Shown here: positions 42,329 through 51,532 of the stretch, piece after piece
How positions within the stretch are numbered: position 1 is the stretch's first letter
How the letters are laid out: the number at the start of each line of letters is the position of its first letter
Origin: Pantoea alfalfae
GTDB lineage: Bacteria > Pseudomonadota > Gammaproteobacteria > Enterobacterales > Enterobacteriaceae
Length of the DNA stretch: 64,000 bases
Direction: 5' to 3'
Assembly (NCBI RefSeq): GCF_019880205.1
Contig: NZ_CP082292.1
Location: 1,426,001 to 1,490,000, forward strand
Position numbers and translations under genes: made by a program
The notes under the pieces: model-generated
Databases searched by the model: none
The model's input: only the letters and a program-made list of their open reading frames with translations
Told to the model about the DNA's origin: nothing

Positions 42329-42376
42329 CTAGTCAGGATGATGGTGGTGATGATGGTTGAACTGAACGCGTGTCAT
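42329..42376 (-). CDS. hisL: his operon leader peptide
   Basis: A 15-residue peptide MTRVQFNHHHHHHPD followed by TAG. The six consecutive histidine codons (CAT/CAC) let the ribosome stall when charged histidyl-tRNA is low, favouring the antiterminator. E. coli and Salmonella have seven. It is 145 bases before hisG, as usual. Confidence 0.97.
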   Translation of the reverse strand: MTRVQFNHHHHHHPD

Positions 42377-42416
42377 AATAATCTCGTCGATGAATGAGTA
42401 TTCATTTGTGGGGTTT

Positions 42417-42445
42417 AACCTAGCGAAGATGGCAGCACTTGGCAA
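42417..42445 (-). promoter_or_regulatory. his operon promoter
   Basis: On the minus strand -35 TTGCCA (42440-42445) and -10 TAGGTT (42417-42422) are 17 bases apart. TAGGTT is also the -10 of the E. coli his promoter as I recall it. It lies 41 bases before hisL. Confidence 0.75.
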
Positions 42446-42555
42446 CACTTTTTTAAACAGGCGCTTCGGAAAGCGCTGAAACAGGTTGTTCTTGTTTGCA
42501 ATCCGGGGGCAAACTACGGTGAAGTCAGGGTTGATGTTTCACGTCAGGAGTCAAA

Positions 42556-43383
42556 ATGAAGAAGGTCGCGATTGTGGGACTGGGCTGGCTGGGTATGCCG
42601 CTGGCCACGGCGTTAACGGCGCGAGGCTGGCAGGTCACCGGCAGCAAAACCACGCCAGACGGAGTTGAAGCCGCACGCCGCTGCGGCATTGAGGCGTTCC
42701 AGCTGGAACTGACGCCGGAACTGCTGTGTGATGCTGCCGATATCGAGCCGCTCTTTAACGTCGATGCATTGATTGTCACGTTACCTGCCAGCCGTACAGC
42801 GGAAGGCGGTGAAGCTTATCTGCAGGCGGTGCAGAATGTGGTCGATACCGCGCTGGTGTATAAAGTGCCGCGCATCATCTTTACCAGCTCAACGTCAGTC
42901 TATGGTGGCAGCTCTGGCATTAAACGGGAAAACAGCCCGCTGACCGCCGAAACGGTAGCCGGTAAAACCCTGGTTAAGCTGGAGAGCTGGCTGCACGATC
43001 TGCCAGGAACCAGCGTGGATATTGTGCGTTTGTCCGGTCTGGTCGGGCCAAAGCGTCATCCGGGACGCTTCCTCGCCGGTAAGCAGGATGTGGCAAATGG
43101 CTCGCAGGGCGTCAATCTGGTGCATCTGGATGACGTGGTTGAGGCGATTACGCTGCTGCTGCAGTCGCCAAAAGGGGGCCGGGTTTATAACCTTAGTGCG
43201 CCGAAACATCCGACGCGCGACACCTTCTATCCCGCCGTTACGCGCCAGCTTGGTCTGCAGCCGCCGCAGTTCGCGCCAGAGGCCGTAAAAGACAGCGGCA
43301 AGCTGATTGATGGGTCACGCATCTGTAGTGAACTCGGGTTTGAGTACCGCTATGACGACCCGGTGAAGATGCCGCTGGAGTGA
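42556..43383 (+). CDS. yeeZ: NAD-dependent epimerase/dehydratase family protein YeeZ
   Basis: A 275-residue Rossmann-fold protein of the extended SDR type. VAIVGLGWLGMPLA at residues 4-17 binds the dinucleotide; FTSSTSVYGG near 112-121 stands at the catalytic place, but the YxxxK pair is not clear. E. coli yeeZ is in the same divergent position beside hisL. The substrate is unknown. It is divergent from the his operon. Confidence 0.9.
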   Translation: MKKVAIVGLGWLGMPLATALTARGWQVTGSKTTPDGVEAARRCGIEAFQLELTPELLCDAADIEPLFNVDALIVTLPASRTAEGGEAYLQAVQNVVDTALVYKVPRIIFTSSTSVYGGSSGIKRENSPLTAETVAGKTLVKLESWLHDLPGTSVDIVRLSGLVGPKRHPGRFLAGKQDVANGSQGVNLVHLDDVVEAITLLLQSPKGGRVYNLSAPKHPTRDTFYPAVTRQLGLQPPQFAPEAVKDSGKLIDGSRICSELGFEYRYDDPVKMPLE

Positions 43384-43551
43384 TACGCGGCTGGCGCTGT
43401 TGCGGGGGCTGAGTGCTCCCGCTCTGATATGTGAGGAGTCTGCTCTTCCTATAGTTACAACATACCAAAGCATTTTAAACAACAGAGCAGAATGTGCCCT
43501 GCTGCAGGACCTGTTTTCATCAGGCCAGGCAGCCAGGTCTGGCCCTCAGCC

Positions 43552-44829
43552 TCACACCCCCAGCCGATCCCTCAACGCATACCACACCGCCCCCATCGCC
43601 GTCAGCGGCACCTTAAACCGCCGCCCGCCGGGAAACGGCAGGTGAGGCAGACGAGCAAAGGCGTCGAACCGCTCCGCATCGCCGCGTAACACTTCGCTAA
43701 TCAGCTTGCCGGAGAGATGGGTACTGGTGACGCCATGGCCGCTGTCGCCCTGCATAAAATAGACATTCTTCTCCATCCGGCCAAACTGCGGCATACGCGA
43801 CAGCGTTAGCAGGAAATTGCCGCTCCAGCTGAAGTCCAGCTTCACGTTCTGCAATTGCGGGAAAGTACGGCGCAGCTTGGGCCGGATCAGCGCTTCAATA
43901 TCGGCTGGTTCCCGCGCGCCGTAGACCACGCCGCCGCCATAGAGCAGCCGGTTGTCGGCGGTCAGACGGAAGTAATCCAGCAGATAGTTACAATCCTCCA
44001 CACAGTAATTGTTCGGCATCAGCGACAGTGCCTGGTCGGGTGTCAGCGGTTCGGTTGCCACAATCTGCGAGCCGCATGGCATGCTTTTCCTGCTCAGGCG
44101 TGGCTCCAGCTGGGGTGACAGATAGGCATTACCGGCGAAGATCACAAATGTCGCACTGACTTCGCCCTGAGCGGTCTTCACCCGGTTAGGTGTGCCATAA
44201 ACCACATCTGTCGCCGCGGACTGCTCATAAATGCGTCCACCATGTCGACGAATGGCTTCCGCTTCTCCCAGCGCCAGATTCAGCGGATGCAGATGGCCGC
44301 CACGTCGATCCAGTAGCCCGCCGACATAACGTTCGGTGGCAACTTCGCGGCGAATACCCCGTTCGTCCAGCAACTCCAGATCGTAATTGCCGTACTGCTG
44401 CCATAGCGTTTTCTGTTTTTGCAGATGTGCCATCTGACGTGCATTCAGCGCTGCAAAAATGCCGCCGGGCCGGTAGTCACAGTCAATTGCATACCGCTTA
44501 ATGCGATCGCGGATAATCTCAGCGCCTTCAAACATCATGCTGCCCAGCATGCGGGCGCTCTCTTTACCGTAGCGCTGCTCAATCACATCCACGTCGCGGC
44601 TGTAGGAGTTCACCACCTGACCGCCGTTTCGCCCGCTGGCACCGAAGCCGACCCGCGCCGCTTCCAGCACGACCACGTCATAGCCGACCTCGGTCAGATG
44701 CAGCGCCGCTGAAAGACCGGTGAAACCGCCACCAATTATGCAGACGTCACACTGAATGCTCTCCTGCAGGGTCGGCCAGGGCGCATGCGGATTGGCGGTC
44801 GCTGCGTAATAACTCTCCACATAATTCAT
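43552..44829 (-). CDS. puuB: Gamma-glutamylputrescine oxidase
   Basis: A 425-residue FAD-dependent amine oxidase of the DAO family. FAD-binding CDVCIIGGGFTGLSAALHL is near residues 26-44, GFGASGRNGGQVV near 60-72, and MQGDSGHGVTSTHLSG near 366. ATG 44829 has GGAGG 7 bases upstream; the longer frame is a leader artefact. It oxidises gamma-glutamylputrescine in the Puu pathway and lies beside puuR and puuD. Confidence 0.9.
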   Translation of the reverse strand: MNYVESYYAATANPHAPWPTLQESIQCDVCIIGGGFTGLSAALHLTEVGYDVVVLEAARVGFGASGRNGGQVVNSYSRDVDVIEQRYGKESARMLGSMMFEGAEIIRDRIKRYAIDCDYRPGGIFAALNARQMAHLQKQKTLWQQYGNYDLELLDERGIRREVATERYVGGLLDRRGGHLHPLNLALGEAEAIRRHGGRIYEQSAATDVVYGTPNRVKTAQGEVSATFVIFAGNAYLSPQLEPRLSRKSMPCGSQIVATEPLTPDQALSLMPNNYCVEDCNYLLDYFRLTADNRLLYGGGVVYGAREPADIEALIRPKLRRTFPQLQNVKLDFSWSGNFLLTLSRMPQFGRMEKNVYFMQGDSGHGVTSTHLSGKLISEVLRGDAERFDAFARLPHLPFPGGRRFKVPLTAMGAVWYALRDRLGV

Positions 44830-44848
44830 AACAACCTCCGGGAAGCGC

Positions 44849-45406
44849 CTAAAAGTTGGCTGGCGTGTGGGCACTGACAATGCGGCAGGGGATTTCAGCC
44901 CTGTTGGTGAAGCTGTGCGGTAAACCGGTGTCAATCACATAGCTCTCGCCAGCGGAGAGATGAAACTGCTGTCCGTTGATGATCAGCGTAATTTCGCCTT
45001 CCAGCAGCGTACCGGTCTCTTCGCCTGGATGACGGAGCTTCTCGCCAGTGCTGGCACCGGGTTGATAGGTTTCCAGCAGCATGCCCAGCGTGCGCTGCGC
45101 ACGGCCATTGTCGATCAGCTTCAGCGACACACCCTGGCTGCCAATCTCCAGCAGATCGCTGGGTCGGACAATCACTTTCGGCTCCGCATCCGGTTTGGGG
45201 TCGGAGAAGAATTCCGACAGCGACAGCCCATAGACCTTTAGCAGCTTCTGCAGGGTGCTGACCGCCGGGCTGACCTTATCCTGCTCAATGGTGCTGATAG
45301 CGCTGTGGGTCAGTCCGGCCAGTTCAGCAACGCGACGTTGCGACAATCCCATCGTCTGCCGGATCTGCGCCAGCCGTCGTCCCGGTGCCAGCGTGGCATC
45401 ACTCAT
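44849..45406 (-). CDS. puuR: Putrescine utilisation repressor PuuR
   Basis: A 185-residue regulator with an N-terminal XRE helix-turn-helix (LSQRRVAELAGLTHSAISTI near residues 20-40) and a C-terminal cupin domain from about 110 (GEKLRHPGEETGTLLEGE, then SAGESYVIDTGLPHSF). PuuR releases its DNA when putrescine is present. It overlaps puuD by 8 bases, so is co-expressed with it. Its likely targets are the paired inverted sites between puuD and puuA. Confidence 0.9.
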   Translation of the reverse strand: MSDATLAPGRRLAQIRQTMGLSQRRVAELAGLTHSAISTIEQDKVSPAVSTLQKLLKVYGLSLSEFFSDPKPDAEPKVIVRPSDLLEIGSQGVSLKLIDNGRAQRTLGMLLETYQPGASTGEKLRHPGEETGTLLEGEITLIINGQQFHLSAGESYVIDTGLPHSFTNRAEIPCRIVSAHTPANF

Positions 45407-46166
45407 CTGCTTTTCCCCTGTGGTAACGACTCGCGGCCTGAATAAAGCCGCTGAACAGCGCCTGCGATCCCGCCGTGTTTTCCGGTTGCCATTCGGGATG
45501 CCACTGTACCGCCAGGGCGAAGGGATGATGACGCAGGCTCACCGCCTCAATCAGGCCATCCGGCGCGCGTGCCTCAACGCGCAGCTGCGGCCCCGGTTCG
45601 CGCACGCCCTGATGATGCAGTGAATTGACCGCAAGCGGCATATTGCTGTCCAGCAGCGTTGCCAGCAGGCCATCCGGTTCGATAGTGATGGTATGCGCTG
45701 GCGCATACTGGTCATCAAATGGCAGTGTCTCATCTTCATGATGACGCTGAAATTTTGCCTGCTCACTGAGATTCCGCCACAGCGCGCCACCATTGGCCAC
45801 CACCAGCTCCTGCAGTCCACGGCAGATGCCAAACATCGGCATTTTGTGGCTGGTGGCCCAGGTGATCAGCTGAAAGGCGAGACGGTCGCGGCCCGGATCG
45901 GCATGCGGCTCTTCACCGGCTTCGCCATAATGCCAGGGTTCGATGTTGCTGGGACTGCCGGTGAGGAGCAGGCCATCCAGCACAGCCATAGCGTTTTCTG
46001 ATAGATGAGGCGCATTAGTAAGACTTTGGGGCAGGGCGAGAGGCACGCCACCCGCCAGGACGACCGCATCAATATACTTGTTATGCACCGTCTGAGTCGG
46101 ATGGCCGCCCAGATCCTTCTGGCACATCACTACGCCAATCAACGGCTTGTCAAAAATAATGCCCAT
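45399..46166 (-). CDS. puuD: Gamma-glutamyl-gamma-aminobutyrate hydrolase
   Basis: A 255-residue class I glutamine-amidotransferase-like hydrolase that frees GABA from gamma-Glu-GABA, the last Puu step. The nucleophile is in MFGICRGLQEL (Cys near residue 114) and the acid pair in VQWHPEWQPE near 222-231; HHQGV is also typical. ATG 46166 is chosen with GAGGA upstream. Divergent from puuA. Confidence 0.92.
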   Translation of the reverse strand: MGIIFDKPLIGVVMCQKDLGGHPTQTVHNKYIDAVVLAGGVPLALPQSLTNAPHLSENAMAVLDGLLLTGSPSNIEPWHYGEAGEEPHADPGRDRLAFQLITWATSHKMPMFGICRGLQELVVANGGALWRNLSEQAKFQRHHEDETLPFDDQYAPAHTITIEPDGLLATLLDSNMPLAVNSLHHQGVREPGPQLRVEARAPDGLIEAVSLRHHPFALAVQWHPEWQPENTAGSQALFSGFIQAASRYHRGKADE

Positions 46167-46222
46167 CTTACGTCCTCGCATTACTGGTCGAAATATCTAC
46201 CGAAAGGGCACGTCTGGCGGTT

Positions 46223-46295
46223 AAGTGTGCAATATTTTTTCAATCTAGCAATGTGCTGTTTGTTCTTCAAACAGATTTGTTACATTTGCACACTT
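46223..46295. promoter_or_regulatory. Paired inverted sites in the puuD-puuA divergent promoter region
   Basis: AAGTGTGCAA at 46223-46232 and its exact reverse complement TTGCACACTT at 46286-46295 lie with centres 63 bases apart, six DNA turns. Both are followed by A+T-rich DNA. They are candidates for PuuR operators; they do not obviously match the E. coli PuuR site. Confidence 0.5.
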
Positions 46296-46370
46296 TTTAT
46301 GTTGGCGCTATGTTAGTGGTGTGGCTGTTATTTTGAGCATTACGCAAACCTAATAGGGGCGGGTGAGATC

Positions 46371-47786
46371 ATGACTAACCTGGTAGAAGTGGAAGACTTC
46401 ACGCTTCACAGTGAAGAGAAACGAACCAGCGCGTTCCAGCTTGAGGTGAAAACCTGGCTGGAGCGCCATCCTGAAACGCAGTATGTCGACATCCTGTTAA
46501 ATGATTTAAATGGTGTGTTCCGCGGTAAGCGTATTCCGGTCTCTGCGCTACCTAAGCTGGAAAAAGGATGTTATTTCCCCGCCTCAGTGTTTGCCATGGA
46601 TATCCTCGGCAACACGGTGGAAGAAGCGGGACTCGGCCAGTCTCTTGGTGAACCCGATAATCTCTGTCTGCCCGTTAGCGGCACGTTAGTTCCCTCCGCC
46701 TCTGACCCTCAACACATTGCACAGCTGCTGTTAACCATGTGCAACCAAGATGGCACTCCCTTTGACGTTGAACCCCGAAATGTCCTCAACCGACTGTGGC
46801 AACAGTTGCGCAACCGAGGTCTGTTTCCGGTGGTAGCGGTAGAGCTGGAGTTCTATCTGGTGGACAAAAAGCGCGATGCTGAAGGCTTTATCCAGCCGCC
46901 CTGTTCGCCTGGCAGCGATGAACGCAATATGCAGAGCCAGGTCTACTCGGTCGATAATCTCGATCATTTCGCTGATGTCCTGCGCGATATTGACGATTTG
47001 GCCCGTCAGCAGGGCATACCGGCCGATGGCGCGCTGGCGGAAGCCTCGCCCGGACAGTTTGAGATCAACCTGCATCATACCCGTGACGTGCTGCGCGCCT
47101 GCGACCATGCGGTGCAGCTGAAGCGCCTGATTCGTCAGGTGGCAGAAAACCACGGTATGACCGCGACGTTTATGGCGAAGCCCTATGAGGAGTACGCGGG
47201 CAGCGGCATGCATGTGCATATCAGCATGCTGGATGCCGCCGATCACAACGCCTTTGCCTGCGATGACGGCAGCGATTCTCCGCTGATGAAACGGGCGCTG
47301 GCCGGGATGATCGATCTGATGCCCGCCTCAATGGCGCTGCTGGCACCCAATGTGAATGCCTATCGCCGCTTTGTCCCTGAAGCCTATGTGCCGTTACAGG
47401 CTTCGTGGGGTCATAACAACCGTACCGTTGCGCTGCGCGTGCCGTGCGGCGATATCGACAACCACCGTATTGAGTATCGGGTGGCAGGCGCTGATGCTAA
47501 TCCCTATCTGGTCGTCTCGGCTATCCTGGCCGGGATGCTGCATGGGCTGGATAAGCAGCTGCCATTGCCGCATCCGGTCACCGGCAACGGACACCATGCC
47601 GAGGGGCTGGCACTGCCGATCCGGCAGAGTGATGCGCTGTATGAGTTTGACAGCAGCTATCCGCTGCAGAAGTTACTGGGCGAACGCTTTGCCAGTGTCT
47701 GGCACAGCTGCAAGCATCATGAACTGATGCAGTTTGAACGACTGATTACGTCTACGGAAATAGACTGGATGCTGAAAAACGCCTGA
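46371..47786 (+). CDS. puuA: Gamma-glutamylputrescine synthetase (glutamine synthetase family)
   Basis: A 471-residue ATP-dependent ligase that joins glutamate to putrescine, the first Puu step. The glutamine-synthetase fold is seen in DILLNDLNGVFRGKR near residues 39-53, VAVELEFYLVDK near 157, ASPGQFEINLHH near 226 and GSGMHVHISM near 280-289, with metal and ATP ligands in place. It is divergent from puuD and 57-terminal bases later a terminator follows. Confidence 0.92.
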   Translation: MTNLVEVEDFTLHSEEKRTSAFQLEVKTWLERHPETQYVDILLNDLNGVFRGKRIPVSALPKLEKGCYFPASVFAMDILGNTVEEAGLGQSLGEPDNLCLPVSGTLVPSASDPQHIAQLLLTMCNQDGTPFDVEPRNVLNRLWQQLRNRGLFPVVAVELEFYLVDKKRDAEGFIQPPCSPGSDERNMQSQVYSVDNLDHFADVLRDIDDLARQQGIPADGALAEASPGQFEINLHHTRDVLRACDHAVQLKRLIRQVAENHGMTATFMAKPYEEYAGSGMHVHISMLDAADHNAFACDDGSDSPLMKRALAGMIDLMPASMALLAPNVNAYRRFVPEAYVPLQASWGHNNRTVALRVPCGDIDNHRIEYRVAGADANPYLVVSAILAGMLHGLDKQLPLPHPVTGNGHHAEGLALPIRQSDALYEFDSSYPLQKLLGERFASVWHSCKHHELMQFERLITSTEIDWMLKNA

Positions 47787-48035
47787 TGAGCTTTTCAGCG
47801 TTACTCTGTCGCGCTTTTTTTTGCATAAGGTGCCCCGACGGCTTGTAATACTGCCACGGGTTAGGGCAGAATACGCGGCCTGCAAAATCAGATGATAACC
47901 GACGCTTAACGCGCCGGTTATTTTTTTGCATCCAGTTTTAACAGAGCGTTTTTGCTGACTTAACCGAGGCCGGGCACGCACCCGGATAGATAAACACTGA
48001 AAACACGCGTAAGCGTGAGATTGAGGATTACAAAG
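47787..48035 (+). other. Gap between puuA and the puuP leader
   Basis: No gene is convincing here. It contains the puuA terminator (47895-47927) and presumably the puuP promoter, which I could not place exactly. Confidence 0.5.
47895..47927 (+). terminator. Rho-independent terminator after puuA
   Basis: Stem ATAACCG/CGGTTAT with a 13-base loop, followed by seven T residues. Confidence 0.8.
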
Positions 48036-48200
48036 ATGGGGATGTTTTTCACTCTGCCAGCCAACGCTGGTACGCGTTTTCGTGATGACTACGGCGCCGC
48101 GTCAACCGCTAACCTTACTCCCTGTCGCTTAATGCGCAGTTGCCCTGTGACCCAGCCCAGCCAGGTTGTCGCACAGGGGGGACTGAAGCATGTCGCTTAA
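48036..48200 (+). CDS. Possible 54-residue leader ORF overlapping the start of puuP
   Basis: ATG 48036 has GAGGA about 8 bases upstream and opens a 54-codon frame ([12 protein letters not shown] onward, ending LKHVA) whose stop lies 11 bases inside puuP. The product has no family I recognise and may not be a stable protein. The good ribosome site and the overlap suggest coupling to puuP translation. It could equally be a chance frame. Confidence 0.35.
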   Translation: MGMFFTLPANAGTRFRDDYGAASTANLTPCRLMRSCPVTQPSQVVAQGGLKHVA

Positions 48201-49548
48201 TACCTCCGCCGCACCGCAGCGTGCGCAACTCAAAAAGACGCTTACGTTACTTCCGGTCGTCATGATGGGCTTAGCCTACATGCAGCCTATGACCCTGTTC
48301 GATACCTTTGGCATCGTTTCCGGTCTGACCGATGGTCACGTCGCCACCGCTTATGCTTTCGCACTGATTGCGATTCTGTTCACTGCCGTGAGTTACGGTA
48401 AGCTGGTACGCCGCTTCCCCTCTGCGGGCTCCGCTTATACCTACGCTCAGAAGGCGATCAGTCCGCACGTCGGCTTTATGGTCGGCTGGTCATCACTGCT
48501 GGACTACCTGTTCATGCCGATGATCAACATCCTGCTGGCTAAAAACTATTTCGAATCGCTGGTGCCGGGCATCCCGTCGTGGATCTTCGTGGTGTTGCTG
48601 GTCGGCTTTATGACGCTATCTAACCTCAAGGGCATCAAAACCGTCGCCAACTTCAATAGTGTCATTGTGGTGCTGCAGGTCATTGTCATGGTCGGGATCA
48701 CCGGCATGGTGATCTACGGTGTGGCAAGCGGCGTCGGTTCCGGTACCCTGGTGAGCAGCCGTCCGTTCTGGTCTGAGAATGCGCACGTGGTGCCGATGAT
48801 TACCGGTGCGACCATACTCTGCTTCTCGTTCCTCGGCTTTGATGGCATCAGTTCGCTGTCGGAAGAGACCAAAGATGCAGAACGCACCATTCCACGCGCT
48901 ATTTTCCTGACGGCGCTGATTGGCGGTGTGATCTTTATCGCGGCATCTTACTTCCTGCAGCTCTACTTCCCGGACATCACCCGTTTCCAGGATCCGGACT
49001 CCTCACAGCCTGAGATTATGCTGTTCGTAGCCGGTAAAGCGCTGCAGGTCGGTATCCTGATCTTCTCGGTGGTCACGGTACTGGCATCCGGTATGGCGGC
49101 GCACGCAGGCGTATCGCGTCTGATGTATGTGATGGGCCGTGATGGTGTATTCCCGGAGCGTTTCTTCGGTTACATCCATCCAAAATGGCGTACCCCGTCG
49201 CTCAACGTGCTGCTGGTCGGTGCGATTGCGCTGATGGCGATTAACTTTGACCTGGTCACCGCGACCGCGCTGATTAACTTCGGTGCGCTGGTGGCGTTTA
49301 CCTTCGTGAACCTGTCGGTGATCGCACAGTTCTGGATCCGTGAGAAGCGTAACCGCACGCTGAAAGATCACGTTCAGTATCTGCTGCTGCCGCTGCTCGG
49401 CGCGATAACGGTCGGTGCGTTGTGGGTGAATCTGGAAGAGAGCTCTATGGTTCTGGGCCTGATCTGGGCCGCCATCGGGATTATCTACCTGGCATTCGTG
49501 ACCCGCAGCTTCCGTAATCCGGTGCCGCAGTTCAGCGAAGAAGTTTAA
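48190..49548 (+). CDS. puuP: Putrescine importer of the APC family (PuuP-like)
   Basis: A 452-residue transporter with twelve predicted helices. [24 protein letters not shown] near residues 25-48, [22 protein letters not shown] near 77, [14 protein letters not shown] near 215 and [21 protein letters not shown] near 315-335 closely follow E. coli PuuP as I recall it; PlaP is a close alternative. AGGGGGGA precedes ATG 48190. It would supply the Puu pathway. Confidence 0.88.
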   Translation: MSLNTSAAPQRAQLKKTLTLLPVVMMGLAYMQPMTLFDTFGIVSGLTDGHVATAYAFALIAILFTAVSYGKLVRRFPSAGSAYTYAQKAISPHVGFMVGWSSLLDYLFMPMINILLAKNYFESLVPGIPSWIFVVLLVGFMTLSNLKGIKTVANFNSVIVVLQVIVMVGITGMVIYGVASGVGSGTLVSSRPFWSENAHVVPMITGATILCFSFLGFDGISSLSEETKDAERTIPRAIFLTALIGGVIFIAASYFLQLYFPDITRFQDPDSSQPEIMLFVAGKALQVGILIFSVVTVLASGMAAHAGVSRLMYVMGRDGVFPERFFGYIHPKWRTPSLNVLLVGAIALMAINFDLVTATALINFGALVAFTFVNLSVIAQFWIREKRNRTLKDHVQYLLLPLLGAITVGALWVNLEESSMVLGLIWAAIGIIYLAFVTRSFRNPVPQFSEEV

Positions 49549-49558
49549 TCGTGCTCAC

Positions 49559-49595
49559 GTTGCCGCCTTCCGGGCTTTATCGGGAAGGCGGCAAC
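49559..49595. terminator. Bidirectional terminator between puuP and the DeoR gene
   Basis: Perfect 13-bp stem GTTGCCGCCTTCC/GGAAGGCGGCAAC between two convergent genes. T-runs are short on both sides. Confidence 0.7.
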
Positions 49596-49597
49596 TG

Positions 49598-50359
49598 TTA
49601 ACCGGCCAGCACCAGTTCCAGGTTGCCCGCACTTAACAGATCCCGCCCCGCATCACTCAGTTTGTTGTCCGTCACCACCTGATCAAACCTCTCCAGCGGT
49701 AACGCCAGAAACGTCGCTATTCTGTTGTACTTCGAACTGTCACTCAGTAAAACCCGTTTGCTGCTTACTTCGCTTACTGCCTGCTTCACCATCACTTTAT
49801 CTTCATCCGGTGTAAACAAGCCACGTGGTCCCCAGCAGGAGGCGGAGATAAAGGCGATATCAATCGCCAGATTGCGCAGGCTGCGTGCTGCCGAGTCGCC
49901 GACGCAGGAGCGGTTCTCCCGGCATACGGTGCCGCCCGTGTGGATCACCCGGCACTGACTCGCCTCCATCAGCAGATTCGCCACCATGAAATCATTGGTC
50001 ACCACCAGTAAATCATCACGATCAACCACTTCCTGTGCCAGTGCTAACGTCGTGGTCCCGGCATCCAGATAGATGCAGCTGTTACGGGGAATGTGACGGG
50101 CAGCAGTGCGGCCAATAGCGCGCTTTTCATCGTTGTACAGGGTGCTTTTCGTCAGATGTGACGGTTCAGCTGCCAGTCGATCGGCAGAACGCACGCCGCC
50201 GGAAACCGACAGCACAGCACCTTGTTCCTCCAGTTTTTGCACATCCCGGCGGATGGTCATGTGTGACACGCCAAGCCGCTCAGTTAACTCAGCAATGCTC
50301 ACCACGCCACGATCGGCCACCAGTGCCAGAATCTGTTGATGACGTTCAACCGGAATCAT
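49598..50359 (-). CDS. DeoR-family regulator of the threonate/tetronate genes (YgbI-like)
   Basis: A 253-residue repressor. The N-terminal winged helix has SIAELTERLGVSHMTIRRDV near residues 21-40, and the C-terminal sugar-phosphate sensing domain has YLDAGTTTLALAQ near 96 and LLSDSSKYNR near 209. It is divergent from ltnD, like ygbI beside ygbJ in E. coli. It probably senses a phosphorylated intermediate; that is inference. Confidence 0.87.
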   Translation of the reverse strand: MIPVERHQQILALVADRGVVSIAELTERLGVSHMTIRRDVQKLEEQGAVLSVSGGVRSADRLAAEPSHLTKSTLYNDEKRAIGRTAARHIPRNSCIYLDAGTTTLALAQEVVDRDDLLVVTNDFMVANLLMEASQCRVIHTGGTVCRENRSCVGDSAARSLRNLAIDIAFISASCWGPRGLFTPDEDKVMVKQAVSEVSSKRVLLSDSSKYNRIATFLALPLERFDQVVTDNKLSDAGRDLLSAGNLELVLAG

Positions 50360-50626
50360 ATCTGCTCCCTGACAATTACCATTTTTTCACATTATAAAGT
50401 ATCTCCCAGTCAACCAGAACAAAAAATAACAGCTGATACAGGGCGGAGAACGGGAGTTACCGGGCTGATACAAGGCGCAGACAGTAAAATGCGTGATGTT
50501 AAAAATTGTTCACGTTCACATGATGGATGTTTTTTTGTGAGGAGTGGCACATTTTTACCGACCGGAAGCTGGCAGGATTAACAGTAACAAACAAATAATC
50601 ACTTAATTTAACAGTGGAGGCGTAAC

Positions 50627-51532
50627 GTGCCAGCTGAAAACATCTGCGTTATCGGGTTAGGTTCCATGGGTATGGGTGCGGCAAAGTCCTGTCTGCGCGC
50701 CGGACTCAACACCTGGGGGGTCGATTTGAATTCTGCAGCCCTGGAGAGCTTACGTCAGGCCGGCGCACGTGATGCGCAGACTTCCGCCTCTGCCTTTGCA
50801 GACCAGCTCGATGCCGTTTTGCTGCTGGTGGTCAATGCAAAGCAGGTTAACGCCATCCTGTTCGGTGAAGAGGGCCTGGCCGCAAAACTGCGTCCGGGCA
50901 CGGTGGTGATGGTCTCATCCACACTCTCAGCGCAGGATGCACAGCTGATTGAACAGCGGCTGGCTGAACATCAGTTGCTGATGCTGGATGCCCCGGTGTC
51001 GGGCGGCGCGGCCAAAGCGGCCAGCGGTGAAATGACGGTGATGGCATCCGGCAGTGATGCAGTCTTTGCACAACTGCAGCCGGTGCTGGATGCGGTCGCC
51101 GCCAAAGTCTATCGCGTGGGCAAGGAAATTGGCCTCGGGTCAACCGTCAAAATTATCCATCAGCTGCTGGCGGGCGTTCACATCGCGGTGGGTGCAGAAG
51201 CGATGGCGCTGGCGGCGCGAGCCGGTATTCCGCTGGAAACCATGTATGAAGTGGTCACCAATGCTGCGGGTAACTCGTGGATGTTCGAGAACCGTATGAA
51301 GCATGTGGTAGACGGCGACTACAGCCCGAAATCAGCCGTCGATATCTTTGTGAAAGATCTCAACCTGGTGGCCGATACCGCGAAGTCACTGCACTTCCCG
51401 CTGCCGCTGGCCTCGACCGCCCTCAACATGTTTACCGAAGCCAGCAACGCCGGTTATGGCCGGGAAGATGACAGTGCGGTGATTAAGATCTTCAGCGGCA
51501 TCACGCTGCCGCAGGCAGGGGAGAGCAGCTGA
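50627..51532 (+). CDS. ltnD: L-threonate dehydrogenase
   Basis: A 301-residue beta-hydroxyacid dehydrogenase. NAD-binding VIGLGSMGMGAA near residues 8-19, substrate block DAPVSGGAAKAASG near 121-134 and catalytic lysine in GSTVKIIHQLL near 170. It oxidises L-threonate to 2-oxo-tetronate. GGAGG lies before GTG 50627. First gene of the ltnD-otnK-otnC-otnI-permease operon; its stop overlaps the otnK start. Confidence 0.92.
   Translation: MPAENICVIGLGSMGMGAAKSCLRAGLNTWGVDLNSAALESLRQAGARDAQTSASAFADQLDAVLLLVVNAKQVNAILFGEEGLAAKLRPGTVVMVSSTLSAQDAQLIEQRLAEHQLLMLDAPVSGGAAKAASGEMTVMASGSDAVFAQLQPVLDAVAAKVYRVGKEIGLGSTVKIIHQLLAGVHIAVGAEAMALAARAGIPLETMYEVVTNAAGNSWMFENRMKHVVDGDYSPKSAVDIFVKDLNLVADTAKSLHFPLPLASTALNMFTEASNAGYGREDDSAVIKIFSGITLPQAGESS

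Noticed and set aside
42329-42376. Run of six histidine codons looking like an artificial His tag
   Set aside because: It is the natural hisL leader peptide: correct flanking residues, promoter and attenuator are all present.
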